DNA from: Arthrobacter globiformis
GTDB lineage: Bacteria > Actinomycetota > Actinomycetes > Actinomycetales > Micrococcaceae
Assembly: GCF_030815865.1 (NCBI RefSeq)
Contig: NZ_JAUSXI010000001.1
Span: 1,240,001 to 1,304,000, forward strand
Length of the DNA stretch: 64,000 nucleotides
Direction of reading: 5' to 3'
Shown here: positions 17,246-24,995 of the stretch, piece after piece
Position numbering within the stretch: the stretch's first letter is position 1
How the letters are laid out: each line of letters opens with the position of its first letter
The notes under the pieces: model-generated
Databases searched by the model: none
Seen by the model: the letters and a program-made list of their open reading frames with translations, nothing else
Told to the model about the DNA's origin: nothing
Made by a program: the position numbers and the translations under genes

Positions 17246-17713
17246 ATGAACAACCGCTATCTGGTGTCCAGGGACCGTTTCATCGCTGCGGCGCCGGACG
17301 TGGTCTTCGAGGTCCTGGCCACTCCCGCGCTGCACAGCGAAATCGACGGATCGGGCACCGTCAAGGGCGCCCAGCCGCGGGGGCCGTTGCGCCTGGGACC
17401 GGGGGCCAAATTCGGCATGGAAATGAAGATCAGGGTTGATTACCGGATCCTCAACACCGTCACTGAGTTCGAGGAGGGCCGGCGGATCGGCTGGCGCCAC
17501 TTCTACGGGCATGTGTGGCGTTACCTTCTGGACCCGGCCACGGACAGCAGCGGCGTGCGCGGAACGCTCGTGACAGAACAGTGGGATGCGCGCAATGTCC
17601 GCGGCAAGTTCCTGCTCCGGCTTGCCGGTTATCTGGGCCGCCATCCGGCGAATATTGACAGGACGCTCGCCAGGCTGGACTCATACGTTACGGGCGCGCA
17701 AGCCGCGCGATGA
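17246..17713 (+). CDS. SRPBCC-family protein
   Basis: This 155-aa protein looks like a polyketide-cyclase/START-type fold. RDRFIAAAPDVVFEVLATPA at the N terminus and WRHFYGHVWRYLLDP in the middle fit the group, as does the C-terminal helix NIDRTLARLDSYV. No Shine-Dalgarno sequence is visible. TAGGCT lies six bases before the ATG, so the transcript is probably leaderless. The gene overlaps no neighbour and precedes a GntR regulator. Function is unknown; such proteins bind hydrophobic ligands. Confidence 0.8.
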   Translation: MNNRYLVSRDRFIAAAPDVVFEVLATPALHSEIDGSGTVKGAQPRGPLRLGPGAKFGMEMKIRVDYRILNTVTEFEEGRRIGWRHFYGHVWRYLLDPATDSSGVRGTLVTEQWDARNVRGKFLLRLAGYLGRHPANIDRTLARLDSYVTGAQAAR

Positions 17714-17795
17714 CGCACTTCGTGCCGATTTTATTGGGGCTGCGCGGGTTTCGGTAGTGTTGGGAGCAACAGGCAAGGCGAAAGTAGGGCAGTCG

Positions 17796-18503
17796 ATGGG
17801 GCGCAGGACACTTGTTGACGACCTGGTCGATGGTCTGCTGGACGACATTCTTGACGGCAGGCTCAAGCCGCATGATGCGCTGCCGCCGGAAGCCGACATT
17901 GCCAAGGCCTACGACGTCAGCCGGCTGACCGTCCGCGAAGCACTGAAGGCACTCCGGGCGCAGAACATCCTTTACGTCAAAGCCGGCCGCGGAACATTCG
18001 TGAATCCAGCAGACAGCTGGACCGGCCTTGACGCGATCATCAAGGCAGCGTCGCACGGCAACGCGGACGATCAGGTTTCCCGCGGCCTGATCGAGGTGCG
18101 ACGCATGGTGGAGACTGGAGCCGCCGCGCTCGCCGCCAGGCGCCACACTCCGGAGCACGCGGAGGAGATGCGGGCGTCCATCGCGGACATGAAGCGGTTT
18201 CACCAGGCCGGAGACCTTGACGGGTTCGTGGCGGCGGACATCGCCTTCCACGACACCGTTCTGAAGGCCTCCGGCAACCCGTTTGTCCGCGCCCTCCTGG
18301 CCCAGCTGGGTCAGTCCCTCTACCGCGCCCGCCGCGAGACCTCGGCCATCGAGGAGATCCAGCGCCACGCCATCGCCTTCCATCAGCGCGTGCTCGAGAG
18401 CATCCTCGCCGGCGACTCCGAGCTGGCCCGCAAGGCCATGGACGAGCACATGGACCAGACCTTCGAGGACTACGAGCGCTATGTTCACGGCAACCGCGGT
18501 TAG
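17796..18503 (+). CDS. GntR-family (FCD domain) regulator
   Basis: This 235-aa protein has a FadR-type winged helix (LPPEADIAKAYDVSRLTVREALKALRAQNILY, then KAGRGTFVNP) and an FCD ligand-binding domain (RGLIEVRRMVETGAAALAARR; DIAFHDTVLKASGNPF; AFHQRVLESILAGD) with the usual Asp/His metal ligands. It precedes an ACS-family MFS transporter and an SDR on the same strand and so probably controls their use. GATGTCTGACATC before the transporter is a suitable FadR-type operator. The start at 17796 follows domain length; the frame is open further upstream. Confidence 0.87.
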   Translation: MGRRTLVDDLVDGLLDDILDGRLKPHDALPPEADIAKAYDVSRLTVREALKALRAQNILYVKAGRGTFVNPADSWTGLDAIIKAASHGNADDQVSRGLIEVRRMVETGAAALAARRHTPEHAEEMRASIADMKRFHQAGDLDGFVAADIAFHDTVLKASGNPFVRALLAQLGQSLYRARRETSAIEEIQRHAIAFHQRVLESILAGDSELARKAMDEHMDQTFEDYERYVHGNRG

Positions 18504-18665
18504 GCTCTGTGTTCCTAGGCGCCGGCGTTCTTGGGCCCTGGCTTTTCTCGTTTCCTACTTTTTTCCGGGTCCAACGTCCTTCTGAGCCCACTTTTTTGCT
18601 GGGGCCACGCCTTTCATCTTGACGTAATGCTCGTCACGCTCCTATGCTTTTGGTCATGTTCTTCC

Positions 18666-18682
18666 GTCAGATGTCTGACATC
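18666..18682. promoter_or_regulatory. FadR-type operator before the MFS gene
   Basis: GATGTC-T-GACATC (18670-18682) is a perfect palindrome, overlapping GTCAGA-TG-TCTGAC (18666-18679). It lies about 110 bases before the transporter gene in the 286-base gap after the GntR gene. Apart from this I see no other structure in 18504-18789. Confidence 0.5.
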
Positions 18683-18789
18683 AGATTTAGCGCAGACATT
18701 CCCCTCTGAAGCGGACAGAACCCCATCAGAAAAAGCATCGGATTCCCCCGGCGAAGCCGCCGGCCCGGAAACCGACAGACAGAAGGTCG

Positions 18790-20157
18790 ATGATGACTTC
18801 ATTCACCACAAAGTCCTCCGGACTGGGCGAGCTTGGAGACCGCACGCTCCGCAAGGTCCGCCGCCGCGTAATGCCCCTGATTGTGCTGCTCTACTTCATC
18901 GCGTATCTGGACCGGAACAACGTCGGCTTCGCCAAGCTGACCATGGGCGAGGACATTGGCCTGAGCGCCGCAGCCTACGGTCTGGGCGCCGGCATCTTCT
19001 TCCTCGGCTACGCCGTGCTCGAAATCCCCAGCAACGCCGGCATGTACAAGTTTGGCGCCCGCAAGTGGCTGGCCCGCATCCTCATCACCTGGGGCATCTT
19101 CGCAGCGGCCATGGCCCTGGTGAACGGCGAATCCACCTACTACATCATCCGCTTCCTGCTGGGCGCGGCCGAGGCCGGCTTCTTCCCCGCCATCCTCTTC
19201 TACCTGACGCTGTGGTTCCCGGCCGCACAGCGGGTCACTGTACTGGGCATCTTCATCCTGGCCCAGCCCATCTCCAACGCACTGGGTGCCCCGGTTTCCG
19301 GCCTGCTCCTCCAGATGGACGGCATCATGGGCCTGCAAGGCTGGCAGTGGCTCTACATTCTTGAAGGCATTCCCGCCGTCCTGCTGGGCGTGCTGACCCC
19401 CTTCCTGATGACGGACCGCCCTCGGGACGCCAAGTGGCTCAACGCCGACGAGCGCGAATGGCTCGCCACCACCATGGACGCCGAACTGGCAGCCAAGTCC
19501 AAGGGCAGCAGCCACAACTTCCTGGCCGGTCTCAAGGACAAGCGCACCATCGCCTACTCGGCCCTCTACTTCGGACTGGTCTGCGGCATCTACGGCCTGG
19601 GCCTCTGGATGCCCACCATCGTCGCCGCCCTGGGCGAGTTCTCCACCGCCGAGGTCGGATTCATCGTCCTCATCCCGTACGCCATCGCCGCGGTCTTCGT
19701 CTACTTCTGGAGCAAGCGCGCTGACAAGACCGGCAAGCGTGCCTGGCACAGCGCCGTCAGCATGGTCCTCGCCGGCTTGGGCCTGCTCGCCGCCGGTTTC
19801 CTGCTTCCGGTCAACCCTGTCCTGGCACTCATTGCCCTGACCGCGTCGGCCATGGGCATCTACGGGGCCATTGCCCCGTTCCTGTCGATGCCGTCCGCAG
19901 CGCTCACCGGCGCAGCCGCCGCATCCGGGCTGGCCATGGTCAACTCGCTGGGCAATCTGGGCGGATTCGTCGCCCCCTATGCAGTGGGCATCCTGAAGGA
20001 CGCCACCGGCAACAACCAGAGCGGCCTACTCTTCCTCTCCTTCTGCCTGTGCGTCACGGCCGTGGCCACCTACCTCTATGCCCGCAAGCGCCCCGAAGGC
20101 GATGCGGCGCTGGATCCGGCAGTCAAGGCCGCCGCAGACGTTCCGGCCAGCCGCTAA
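18790..20157 (+). CDS. MFS transporter, anion:cation symporter family
   Basis: This 455-aa, 12-helix protein is of the ACS branch of MFS (tartrate, glucarate and related sugar-acid transporters). LLYFIAYLDRNNVGFAKL in helix 1, GAGIFFLGYAVLEIPSNAGM in helix 2, FLLGAAEAGFFPAILFYL in helix 4 and NSLGNLGGFVAPYAVG in helix 11 are diagnostic. AGAAGG lies just before two consecutive ATGs (18790, 18793). It is paired with a downstream SDR and resembles the MFS encoded at 60455. A sugar acid or polyol-derived acid is the likely substrate. Confidence 0.88.
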   Translation: MMTSFTTKSSGLGELGDRTLRKVRRRVMPLIVLLYFIAYLDRNNVGFAKLTMGEDIGLSAAAYGLGAGIFFLGYAVLEIPSNAGMYKFGARKWLARILITWGIFAAAMALVNGESTYYIIRFLLGAAEAGFFPAILFYLTLWFPAAQRVTVLGIFILAQPISNALGAPVSGLLLQMDGIMGLQGWQWLYILEGIPAVLLGVLTPFLMTDRPRDAKWLNADEREWLATTMDAELAAKSKGSSHNFLAGLKDKRTIAYSALYFGLVCGIYGLGLWMPTIVAALGEFSTAEVGFIVLIPYAIAAVFVYFWSKRADKTGKRAWHSAVSMVLAGLGLLAAGFLLPVNPVLALIALTASAMGIYGAIAPFLSMPSAALTGAAAASGLAMVNSLGNLGGFVAPYAVGILKDATGNNQSGLLFLSFCLCVTAVATYLYARKRPEGDAALDPAVKAAADVPASR

Positions 20158-20193
20158 AGACCCATCCGAGAACCACCCGAAGGAATACCCGCA

Positions 20194-20970
20194 ATGATCT
20201 CAATTACCCCTTTCCCCGCAGAACGCACCGTTGTGCTGACCGGCGCGGCCTCTGCCCGCGGTATCGGCCGCGCAGCAGCTGACCGCATGGCCAGCGAAGG
20301 CTGGTCCATCGCCATCCTGGACATCAACGCCGAGGACGCGAAGGCCGCGGCCGCAGAGATCGGATCCAACCGTGCAGTGAAGGCGATCGGCGTCGGCGCC
20401 GACGTCTCCGACGAGGCGTCCGTGGACCGGGCTATCACGGAGATCGAAGAGTCGTTGCCGCCGATCGTGGCCCTTGCCAACCTGGCCGGCATCAGCTCGC
20501 CGACCCCCTTCATGGAAACCACGGTTGCCGAGTGGGACAAGGTATTTGCGATCAACATGCGCGGCACCTTCGTGGTGTCACAGCGGGTCCTCAAAGGAAT
20601 GATCGAACGCGAGCTCGGCCGCATCGTGAGCATTTCCTCCATCTCCGCCCAGCGCGGCGGAGGGACCTACTCCAAGGTGGCTTACAGCGCCTCCAAGGCC
20701 GGCATTGTCGGCTTTACCCGTGCCCTGGCCCGCGAGGTCGGCGAGTTCGGCGTGACCGTGAACGCCATCGCCCCCGGCCCGATCGACACCGACATCATGG
20801 GCGGCACGTTGAGCGAGGAGCGCAAGGCACAGATGTCCGAGGGCATCATGATGGGCCGCGTGGGTACCCGCGAGGAAGTGGCTGCGCTGATCTCCTTCCT
20901 GCTGGGTGCGGACTCGGGCTACATCACGGCCGCGACCTACGACATCAATGGCGGTCTGCAGGTTTCCTGA
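20194..20970 (+). CDS. SDR-family oxidoreductase
   Basis: This 258-aa short-chain dehydrogenase has the cofactor motif VVLTGAASARGIGRAAAD, the NAG-equivalent ANLAGISSP, the catalytic Ser in SISSISAQRGGG and YSASK (Tyr-x3-Lys). PGPIDTDIMGGTLSEER follows. Asp in ILDINAED after strand 2 suggests NAD preference. GAAGGAATA precedes the ATG, 36 bases after the transporter gene. It is clearly paralogous to the SDR at 59479 (shared ALANxAGxSSP, SAQRGGGT, PGPIDTDIMGGTLS). It probably oxidises a polyol or hydroxy acid imported by the neighbouring transporter. Confidence 0.88.
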   Translation: MISITPFPAERTVVLTGAASARGIGRAAADRMASEGWSIAILDINAEDAKAAAAEIGSNRAVKAIGVGADVSDEASVDRAITEIEESLPPIVALANLAGISSPTPFMETTVAEWDKVFAINMRGTFVVSQRVLKGMIERELGRIVSISSISAQRGGGTYSKVAYSASKAGIVGFTRALAREVGEFGVTVNAIAPGPIDTDIMGGTLSEERKAQMSEGIMMGRVGTREEVAALISFLLGADSGYITAATYDINGGLQVS

Positions 20971-20987
20971 CCCGTTCCTGAATTATC

Positions 20988-21028
20988 CGAAGTGCCCCGC
21001 CGGGATTCCGCCGGGGCACTTCTACTTT
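20988..21028 (+). terminator. Intrinsic terminator after the SDR gene
   Basis: GAAGTGCCCCGCCGG pairs with CCGGCGGGGCACTTC-like bases (CCGCCGGGGCACTTC) around a 5-base loop, followed by TACTTT. It ends the MFS-SDR unit. Confidence 0.75.
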
Positions 21029-21033
21029 CAACT

Positions 21034-21071
21034 GGGTAGCAGCTCAGGGCGTTCCCAACGCTGGGAACGCC
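21034..21071. repeat. Left half of a GTAGCAGCAG-family palindrome, ending in the IS target duplication
   Basis: GGGTAGCAGCTCAGGGCGTT begins a palindrome like those at 1461 and 54809. Bases 21057-21071 (AACGCTGGGAACGCC) are repeated exactly at 22522-22536 beyond the IS element, so they are one copy of a 15-bp target duplication. Confidence 0.8.
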
Positions 21072-22521
21072 TGCTGAGTCTCATGACTTAATGGACAGTT
21101 CTGTCTCATGACTTCGTAGACACTCTGTCTCAGGACCTCGTGGACACTTGGGCTGCGGGTTTGCTGCTGTTCATGAGTAAATCCCAGCCGGACATCAGGA
21201 TTCGGCATGCTGTTGCGACATGGTCCGAGGATTCGCCCAGGGGTGCGGTGAGCGCATTCTGCAGGAAGCACAATGTTTCCCGGGCCTGGTTCTACCGGGT
21301 CCGGGCGGCGGCCGCTGAGGTCGGGCCGGTGAAAGCGCTGGAGAAGAGGCCCACGCTTCCCTCGACGATGCCGACCGCGACTGCACCGGGCATGGTGGAT
21401 CTGCTGCTCGGTGCCCGGGCGGAGCTCAAGAAACTGGGCTTGGACCACGGCCCGCTCTCTGTCATCGCAAAGCTCTCCAGGCAGGGCTCTAGGCCGCCGT
21501 CCCGGGCCACGGTCGCCAGAATCTTTGCCCGGGCCGGGGTCGTGGTGCCGGAGCCGAGAAAGAAGCCGCGAAGCGCTTACAAAAGGTTCGTCTATCCCCC
21601 AGCCCAATGCGTGCTGGCAGATCGACTCGACCGAGTGGCAGCTCGCCGACGGGAGGAAGGTGGCGATCTTCCAGCTCATTGATGACCATTCACGTCTGGC
21701 ACTGGCGTCCCTGGTGGCCACCGGGGAAACCAGTGCCGCCGCGATCGCCGTCGTCACGCTGGCCATCGAATGCCACGGTGCACCGCAGAAATTCCTCTCC
21801 GACAACGGCTCGGCCCTGAACCCCACCCGCCGCGGACGCACCGGCGCGCTGGTCGAATTCCTCAAAGCCAGGGGCATCGAGCCGATCACGGGCAAACCCT
21901 ATAAGCCCACCACCCAGGGCAAGAACGAACGCTTCCATCAGACCCTGCACAGATACCTGCACCGGCAGCCGCCGGCGCCATCAATGCCCGTCCTGCAATT
22001 ACAGGTCGATGCCTTCGATCTCTACTACAACAACGAACGTGAACATCAGGGCCTGCCTCCCGGCCTGACTCCCCGGGAAGCCTGGGACGCCACCCCGAAG
22101 ACACCCCCGCCCGCCCCGCCGGAACCGGCCGTGGCCGGACCGGGCCGGCGAAGCGCGCAACGGACAGTGGACCGGAACGGGTGCGCGACGATCCTGGGAA
22201 CCCATTTCAAACTGGGCAATGAACACATCGGAACGACTGTCCATATCCTCTACGACGATGCCGTCATCATGTTCTTCGGAGCGCAAGGGACCGAAATCAT
22301 CAGCCACCGCCGGCCGGCCCAAGGCACTCCCTACGTCGGCAACGGCAAACCCTCAGGGGTCGCAGCCAACCCCCGGGGAGCCCGCAAGAAACGGAGCATC
22401 TACCCGACGCTCAAAGCCCGCCAGCCAACGCCAGAGAACGAAGTGTCCACATAGCCATGAGACATCAAATGTCTACGAAGTCCTGAGACAGGAAGTGTCC
22501 ACGAGGTCCTGAGACATGACA
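21072..22521 (+). mobile_element. IS481-family insertion sequence, 1450 bp
   Basis: The element runs TG...CA between exact 15-bp direct repeats AACGCTGGGAACGCC. Both ends are built of three imperfect units resembling TGTCTCAGGACCTCGTGGAC, in inverted orientation at the two ends: left near 21072, 21102 and 21127; right near 22455, 22475 and 22500. These are probable transposase binding sites. The single cargo is a DDE transposase of the IS481 type. The insertion split a dispersed palindrome, so the empty site can be reconstructed. Confidence 0.88.
21173..22454 (+). pseudogene. IS481-family transposase, one frameshift
   Basis: From the ATG at 21173 the first frame has the helix-turn-helix (AFCRKHNVSRAWFYRVR) and a linker to YKRFVYP. 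The second frame carries the rve catalytic core: CWQIDSTEW (first Asp), FLSDNGSAL (second Asp) and TTQGKNERFHQTLHRYL (Glu), then YYNNEREHQGLPPGLTPREAW. The two join at the CCCCC tract 21596-21600, where a +1 shift gives RFVYPQPNACWQID. Total is about 426 residues. It may be a real inactivating insertion, a sequencing error or, less likely, programmed frameshifting, since IS481 elements normally use one frame. The tail of about 90 residues after the core is typical of longer IS481 members. Confidence 0.8.
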
Positions 22522-22549
22522 AACGCTGGGAACGCCCACAACTGCTACC
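22522..22549. repeat. Right target duplication and right half of the split palindrome
   Basis: AACGCTGGGAACGCC (22522-22536) repeats the left flank. CACAACTGCTACC completes the palindrome whose left arm begins at 21034. Removing the IS and one duplicate restores GGTAGCAG...CTGCTACC with a GGGCGTTCCC/GGGAACGCCC inner stem. Confidence 0.8.
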
Positions 22550-22607
22550 TAGTTGGGTCCGTTCGGCTCCCCCCGCCCGGGGGGAACGCGGCACTAGGCT
22601 GGGCACC

Positions 22608-23741
22608 ATGAACCCCTCCGGCAGCCTGAACCCCAGCCCGCGGACCCTTGAGGTGAACAGCGTTGCCAGCTTCGACCGGCTGGTGAATGCGGGGGCCCGG
22701 GCGATGCACGGCTGGCACGCTCAGTCGCTTGACCTCCGCGGACGGGCCACAGCCCTGGCAGCCATGGATGCCGAGGGTGCGATTTTCCTGGGCTGCACCT
22801 TCGACCCGGGCGTGGAGGCAACACTTCGCAGCCGGGGCGCACTGATTTTTCCGCGGCTTACCGGCGTTCCTTTCAATCCGTACCGGGCAGGGCTCTACAC
22901 CCCGCAGGAGCTGTACGCAGGCATTGTTGGTGAGCCGTACGAGAAAACCCCCGACGCTTTGGTCTACCAATGGAGCATGCGGCCGGGCCAGCGGAACCGC
23001 CTCGATTCCACACTCGCGGCAGCCCTGCACGATCACGCCGTCGGCGATGCCCTGGAGGAGTTTGTCCGTAGCCTCAACAGCGGGGGCCGTTCCATAGTCG
23101 GGGTCATGGGCGGCCACGCCCTGCAGCGGGGGACCGGCGGCTTCGCCGCTGCTGCCACGCTGGGCCGGCTCCTGGCCCGCCGCGGCCACCTGGTGGCCAC
23201 CGGCGGCGGGCCCGGGGCCATGGAGGCCGCGAACCTGGGCGCCTACTTCAGCGCGGCCAATGACGACGATTTCCAGGACGTGCTCCGCGAACTGGCGGCC
23301 GTCCCCGGCTTCCGCCCCTCAGTGTCCGCATGGGCGCGTGCTGCGGCAGCCGCCGTCGAACGCTTTCCGGGCGGAACCGCGTCCCTCGGCATTCCCACGT
23401 GGTTCTACGGCCACGAGCCGCCCAACTATTTCGCCACCCACATCGCCAAGTACTTTGCCAACGCCGTCCGCGAGGCCATTCTCCTGGAGGTCTGCAACGG
23501 AGGCATCGTGTTCCTGCCCGGTGCCGCGGGCACCGTGCAGGAGATCTTCCAGGATGCCTGCGAGAACTACTACGGCGCCCAGGAGACCATGACCCCCATG
23601 GTGCTGGTGGGCAGGGAACATTGGGAGGAACGGTTTCCGGCCTGGCCGATGCTGCAAAGCCTCGCCGCCGGCCGGGCCATGGAGCAGCGCATCTTCCTGG
23701 TGGACAGCGTGGACGAGGCGCTCGCGGTCCTCGGCGGGTGA
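22608..23741 (+). CDS. LOG-family Rossmann-fold protein
   Basis: This 377-aa protein has a C-terminal LOG (lysine decarboxylase-like) domain. VGVMGGHALQRG, then ATGGGPGAMEAANLGAY (nucleotide loop) and IVFLPGAAGTVQEIFQDAC correspond to the PGGxGTxxE signature with Ala replacing one Gly. About 160 N-terminal residues precede it, longer than in cytokinin-activating LOG enzymes. Nucleoside 5'-monophosphate phosphoribohydrolase activity is the family's known chemistry but is not certain for this long form. TAGGCT lies seven bases before the ATG with no Shine-Dalgarno, suggesting a leaderless transcript. Confidence 0.83.
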   Translation: MNPSGSLNPSPRTLEVNSVASFDRLVNAGARAMHGWHAQSLDLRGRATALAAMDAEGAIFLGCTFDPGVEATLRSRGALIFPRLTGVPFNPYRAGLYTPQELYAGIVGEPYEKTPDALVYQWSMRPGQRNRLDSTLAAALHDHAVGDALEEFVRSLNSGGRSIVGVMGGHALQRGTGGFAAAATLGRLLARRGHLVATGGGPGAMEAANLGAYFSAANDDDFQDVLRELAAVPGFRPSVSAWARAAAAAVERFPGGTASLGIPTWFYGHEPPNYFATHIAKYFANAVREAILLEVCNGGIVFLPGAAGTVQEIFQDACENYYGAQETMTPMVLVGREHWEERFPAWPMLQSLAAGRAMEQRIFLVDSVDEALAVLGG

Positions 23742-23769
23742 AGGCGCCCCGCTGGAATAAGAGGCAGGC

Positions 23770-24792
23770 CTACAGGTCCTTGCGGCAGGGTGCCCTGCTC
23801 AGTTGATACAGGCCGTTGAGGTCGCCCGCCGCGAGGCCGTCAGGGGCGCCGATCTCCGGATACAGGAGCTGCACGGGGTCGTCGACGTGCTCCAGCCCCA
23901 TCACGTGGCCCAGTTCGTGAAGGATGACGGCGGTGGCATAGGCGGTGCCGTCGGGGCGTTCCAGTTCCATAGCCATCTGCGGGGCATCGAGTTCCAGGCT
24001 GCCCGTGACGTAGCTCTTGGGCCCGTTCCCATAGCTGTAGTGGGTGCTGCCGCCGGTGCCGATGACCTTGCCGCCCAGCTTGGGAGCCGCGTCCGGCGTG
24101 GTCCAGCTGATGAGCAGGGGTGCCCAGCGCTCGCCGTAGGCCCCGGGCTGGTAGGGGGCGCGCGGGTCCGAGGGCTGCTCATCGGTGGCCCCGTCGTCGA
24201 CAAATTGGATGCCGGTGGCGCGGGAGATTTCCTTGATCGCCAGTGGAACCAGGCCCGCCGCACCCTCCGGCGCAAGACGCGCATTCACCACGTAATGCAG
24301 CGGACGGCACGGAGAGTAGCCCACGGGGGAGCCGTCGCTGTTCACGGCCAGAAACTTGTAGGAGTCGCTGGGCTCCGGAGGCGGCTCCGGCGCGCCCAGG
24401 GGAGTGGCTGCCTCCTCGAGGCCTGACGGCGGTGCGTCCCCGGTACGGCCAAAGCCCCCGGGCGCGCCGGACTCCGCTCCGGCAGACTGTGCCTTCTGCC
24501 CGGGTTGCCCCGCCTGCCCGGCCGGATCCTGGCCCGCAGGATCCTGGTCAGAATCGACCCCGCCGGAATCATCCTGCCGGGATGCGGCGGGTGGGTCCCC
24601 GGAACCGATGCGGAAGTTCAGCACGCCCGCAAAGCGGGGGTCCCCGTACGCCATTCCGGCCGCAAGGAACGCTGCACAGCCAAGGGCCGCGAGCACGATC
24701 AGACGGCGGATAAATCTCGCTGCCGTGGTGGCCGGACCCGAGTGGCGCGGCCGGTGCCTGCGGTGAATGGATCCAGGATCGTGACCCTCCAC
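23770..24792 (-). CDS. Secreted or membrane-anchored matrixin-like metalloprotease
   Basis: This 340-aa protein has a basic N terminus and one hydrophobic segment (LIVLAALGCAAFLAAGMAYG, about residues 31-50), serving as signal peptide or anchor. A Pro/Gly/Gln/Asp-rich linker follows (about 70-140), then a protease domain. The zinc motif is VILHELGHVMGLEHVDD (HExxHxxGxxH) with downstream LLYPEIG providing a Met-turn-like region without the usual Met. GYSPCRPLHYVVNARLAP starts the domain. Peptidase M10-type activity outside the cell is inferred. Its gene stop is 28 bases from the end of the convergent LOG gene. Confidence 0.83.
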   Translation of the reverse strand: MEGHDPGSIHRRHRPRHSGPATTAARFIRRLIVLAALGCAAFLAAGMAYGDPRFAGVLNFRIGSGDPPAASRQDDSGGVDSDQDPAGQDPAGQAGQPGQKAQSAGAESGAPGGFGRTGDAPPSGLEEAATPLGAPEPPPEPSDSYKFLAVNSDGSPVGYSPCRPLHYVVNARLAPEGAAGLVPLAIKEISRATGIQFVDDGATDEQPSDPRAPYQPGAYGERWAPLLISWTTPDAAPKLGGKVIGTGGSTHYSYGNGPKSYVTGSLELDAPQMAMELERPDGTAYATAVILHELGHVMGLEHVDDPVQLLYPEIGAPDGLAAGDLNGLYQLSRAPCRKDL

Positions 24793-24844
24793 TGCACCCC
24801 TTTCACGGCATTCCTCGGCGGCGCCGCCTCCACAACGGAATCAG

Positions 24845-24930
24845 GCACCGGGCAAACAAGGCACTAGGCGAACTAGTACCAGGCAACAAGGCACCCAACC
24901 AACAAGCACCAGACAAACAGGCCCACTGTA
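24845..24930. other. Degenerate AACAAGGCACC repeats upstream of the protease gene
   Basis: The 203-base gap 24793-24995 contains AACAAGGCAC twice, plus AACAAGCACC and ACCAGGC/ACCAGAC variants, a purine/C-biased low-complexity patch without T runs. No promoter is evident in it. It may be slippage-prone simple sequence. Confidence 0.4.
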
Positions 24931-24995
24931 CAGTTCCCCTCGCCAGGCCAGGAAACCAGCTGAGCGATCCGGGAAAGTCAGGCAGTCCCCGTGAA

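Noticed and set aside
20049..20282. Arg/His-rich open frame bridging the MFS and SDR genes
   Set aside because: Its composition is that of an out-of-frame reading of G/C-rich genes, with no ribosome site.
21596..21600. Programmed frameshifting in the IS481 transposase as the preferred explanation
   Set aside because: IS481 elements normally encode the transposase in one frame, and three other genes here carry similar single-base shifts.
24243..24867. Plus-strand open frames opposite the matrixin-like protease
   Set aside because: Pro/Arg-rich shadow frames; the minus-strand frame has the zinc motif and a signal segment.
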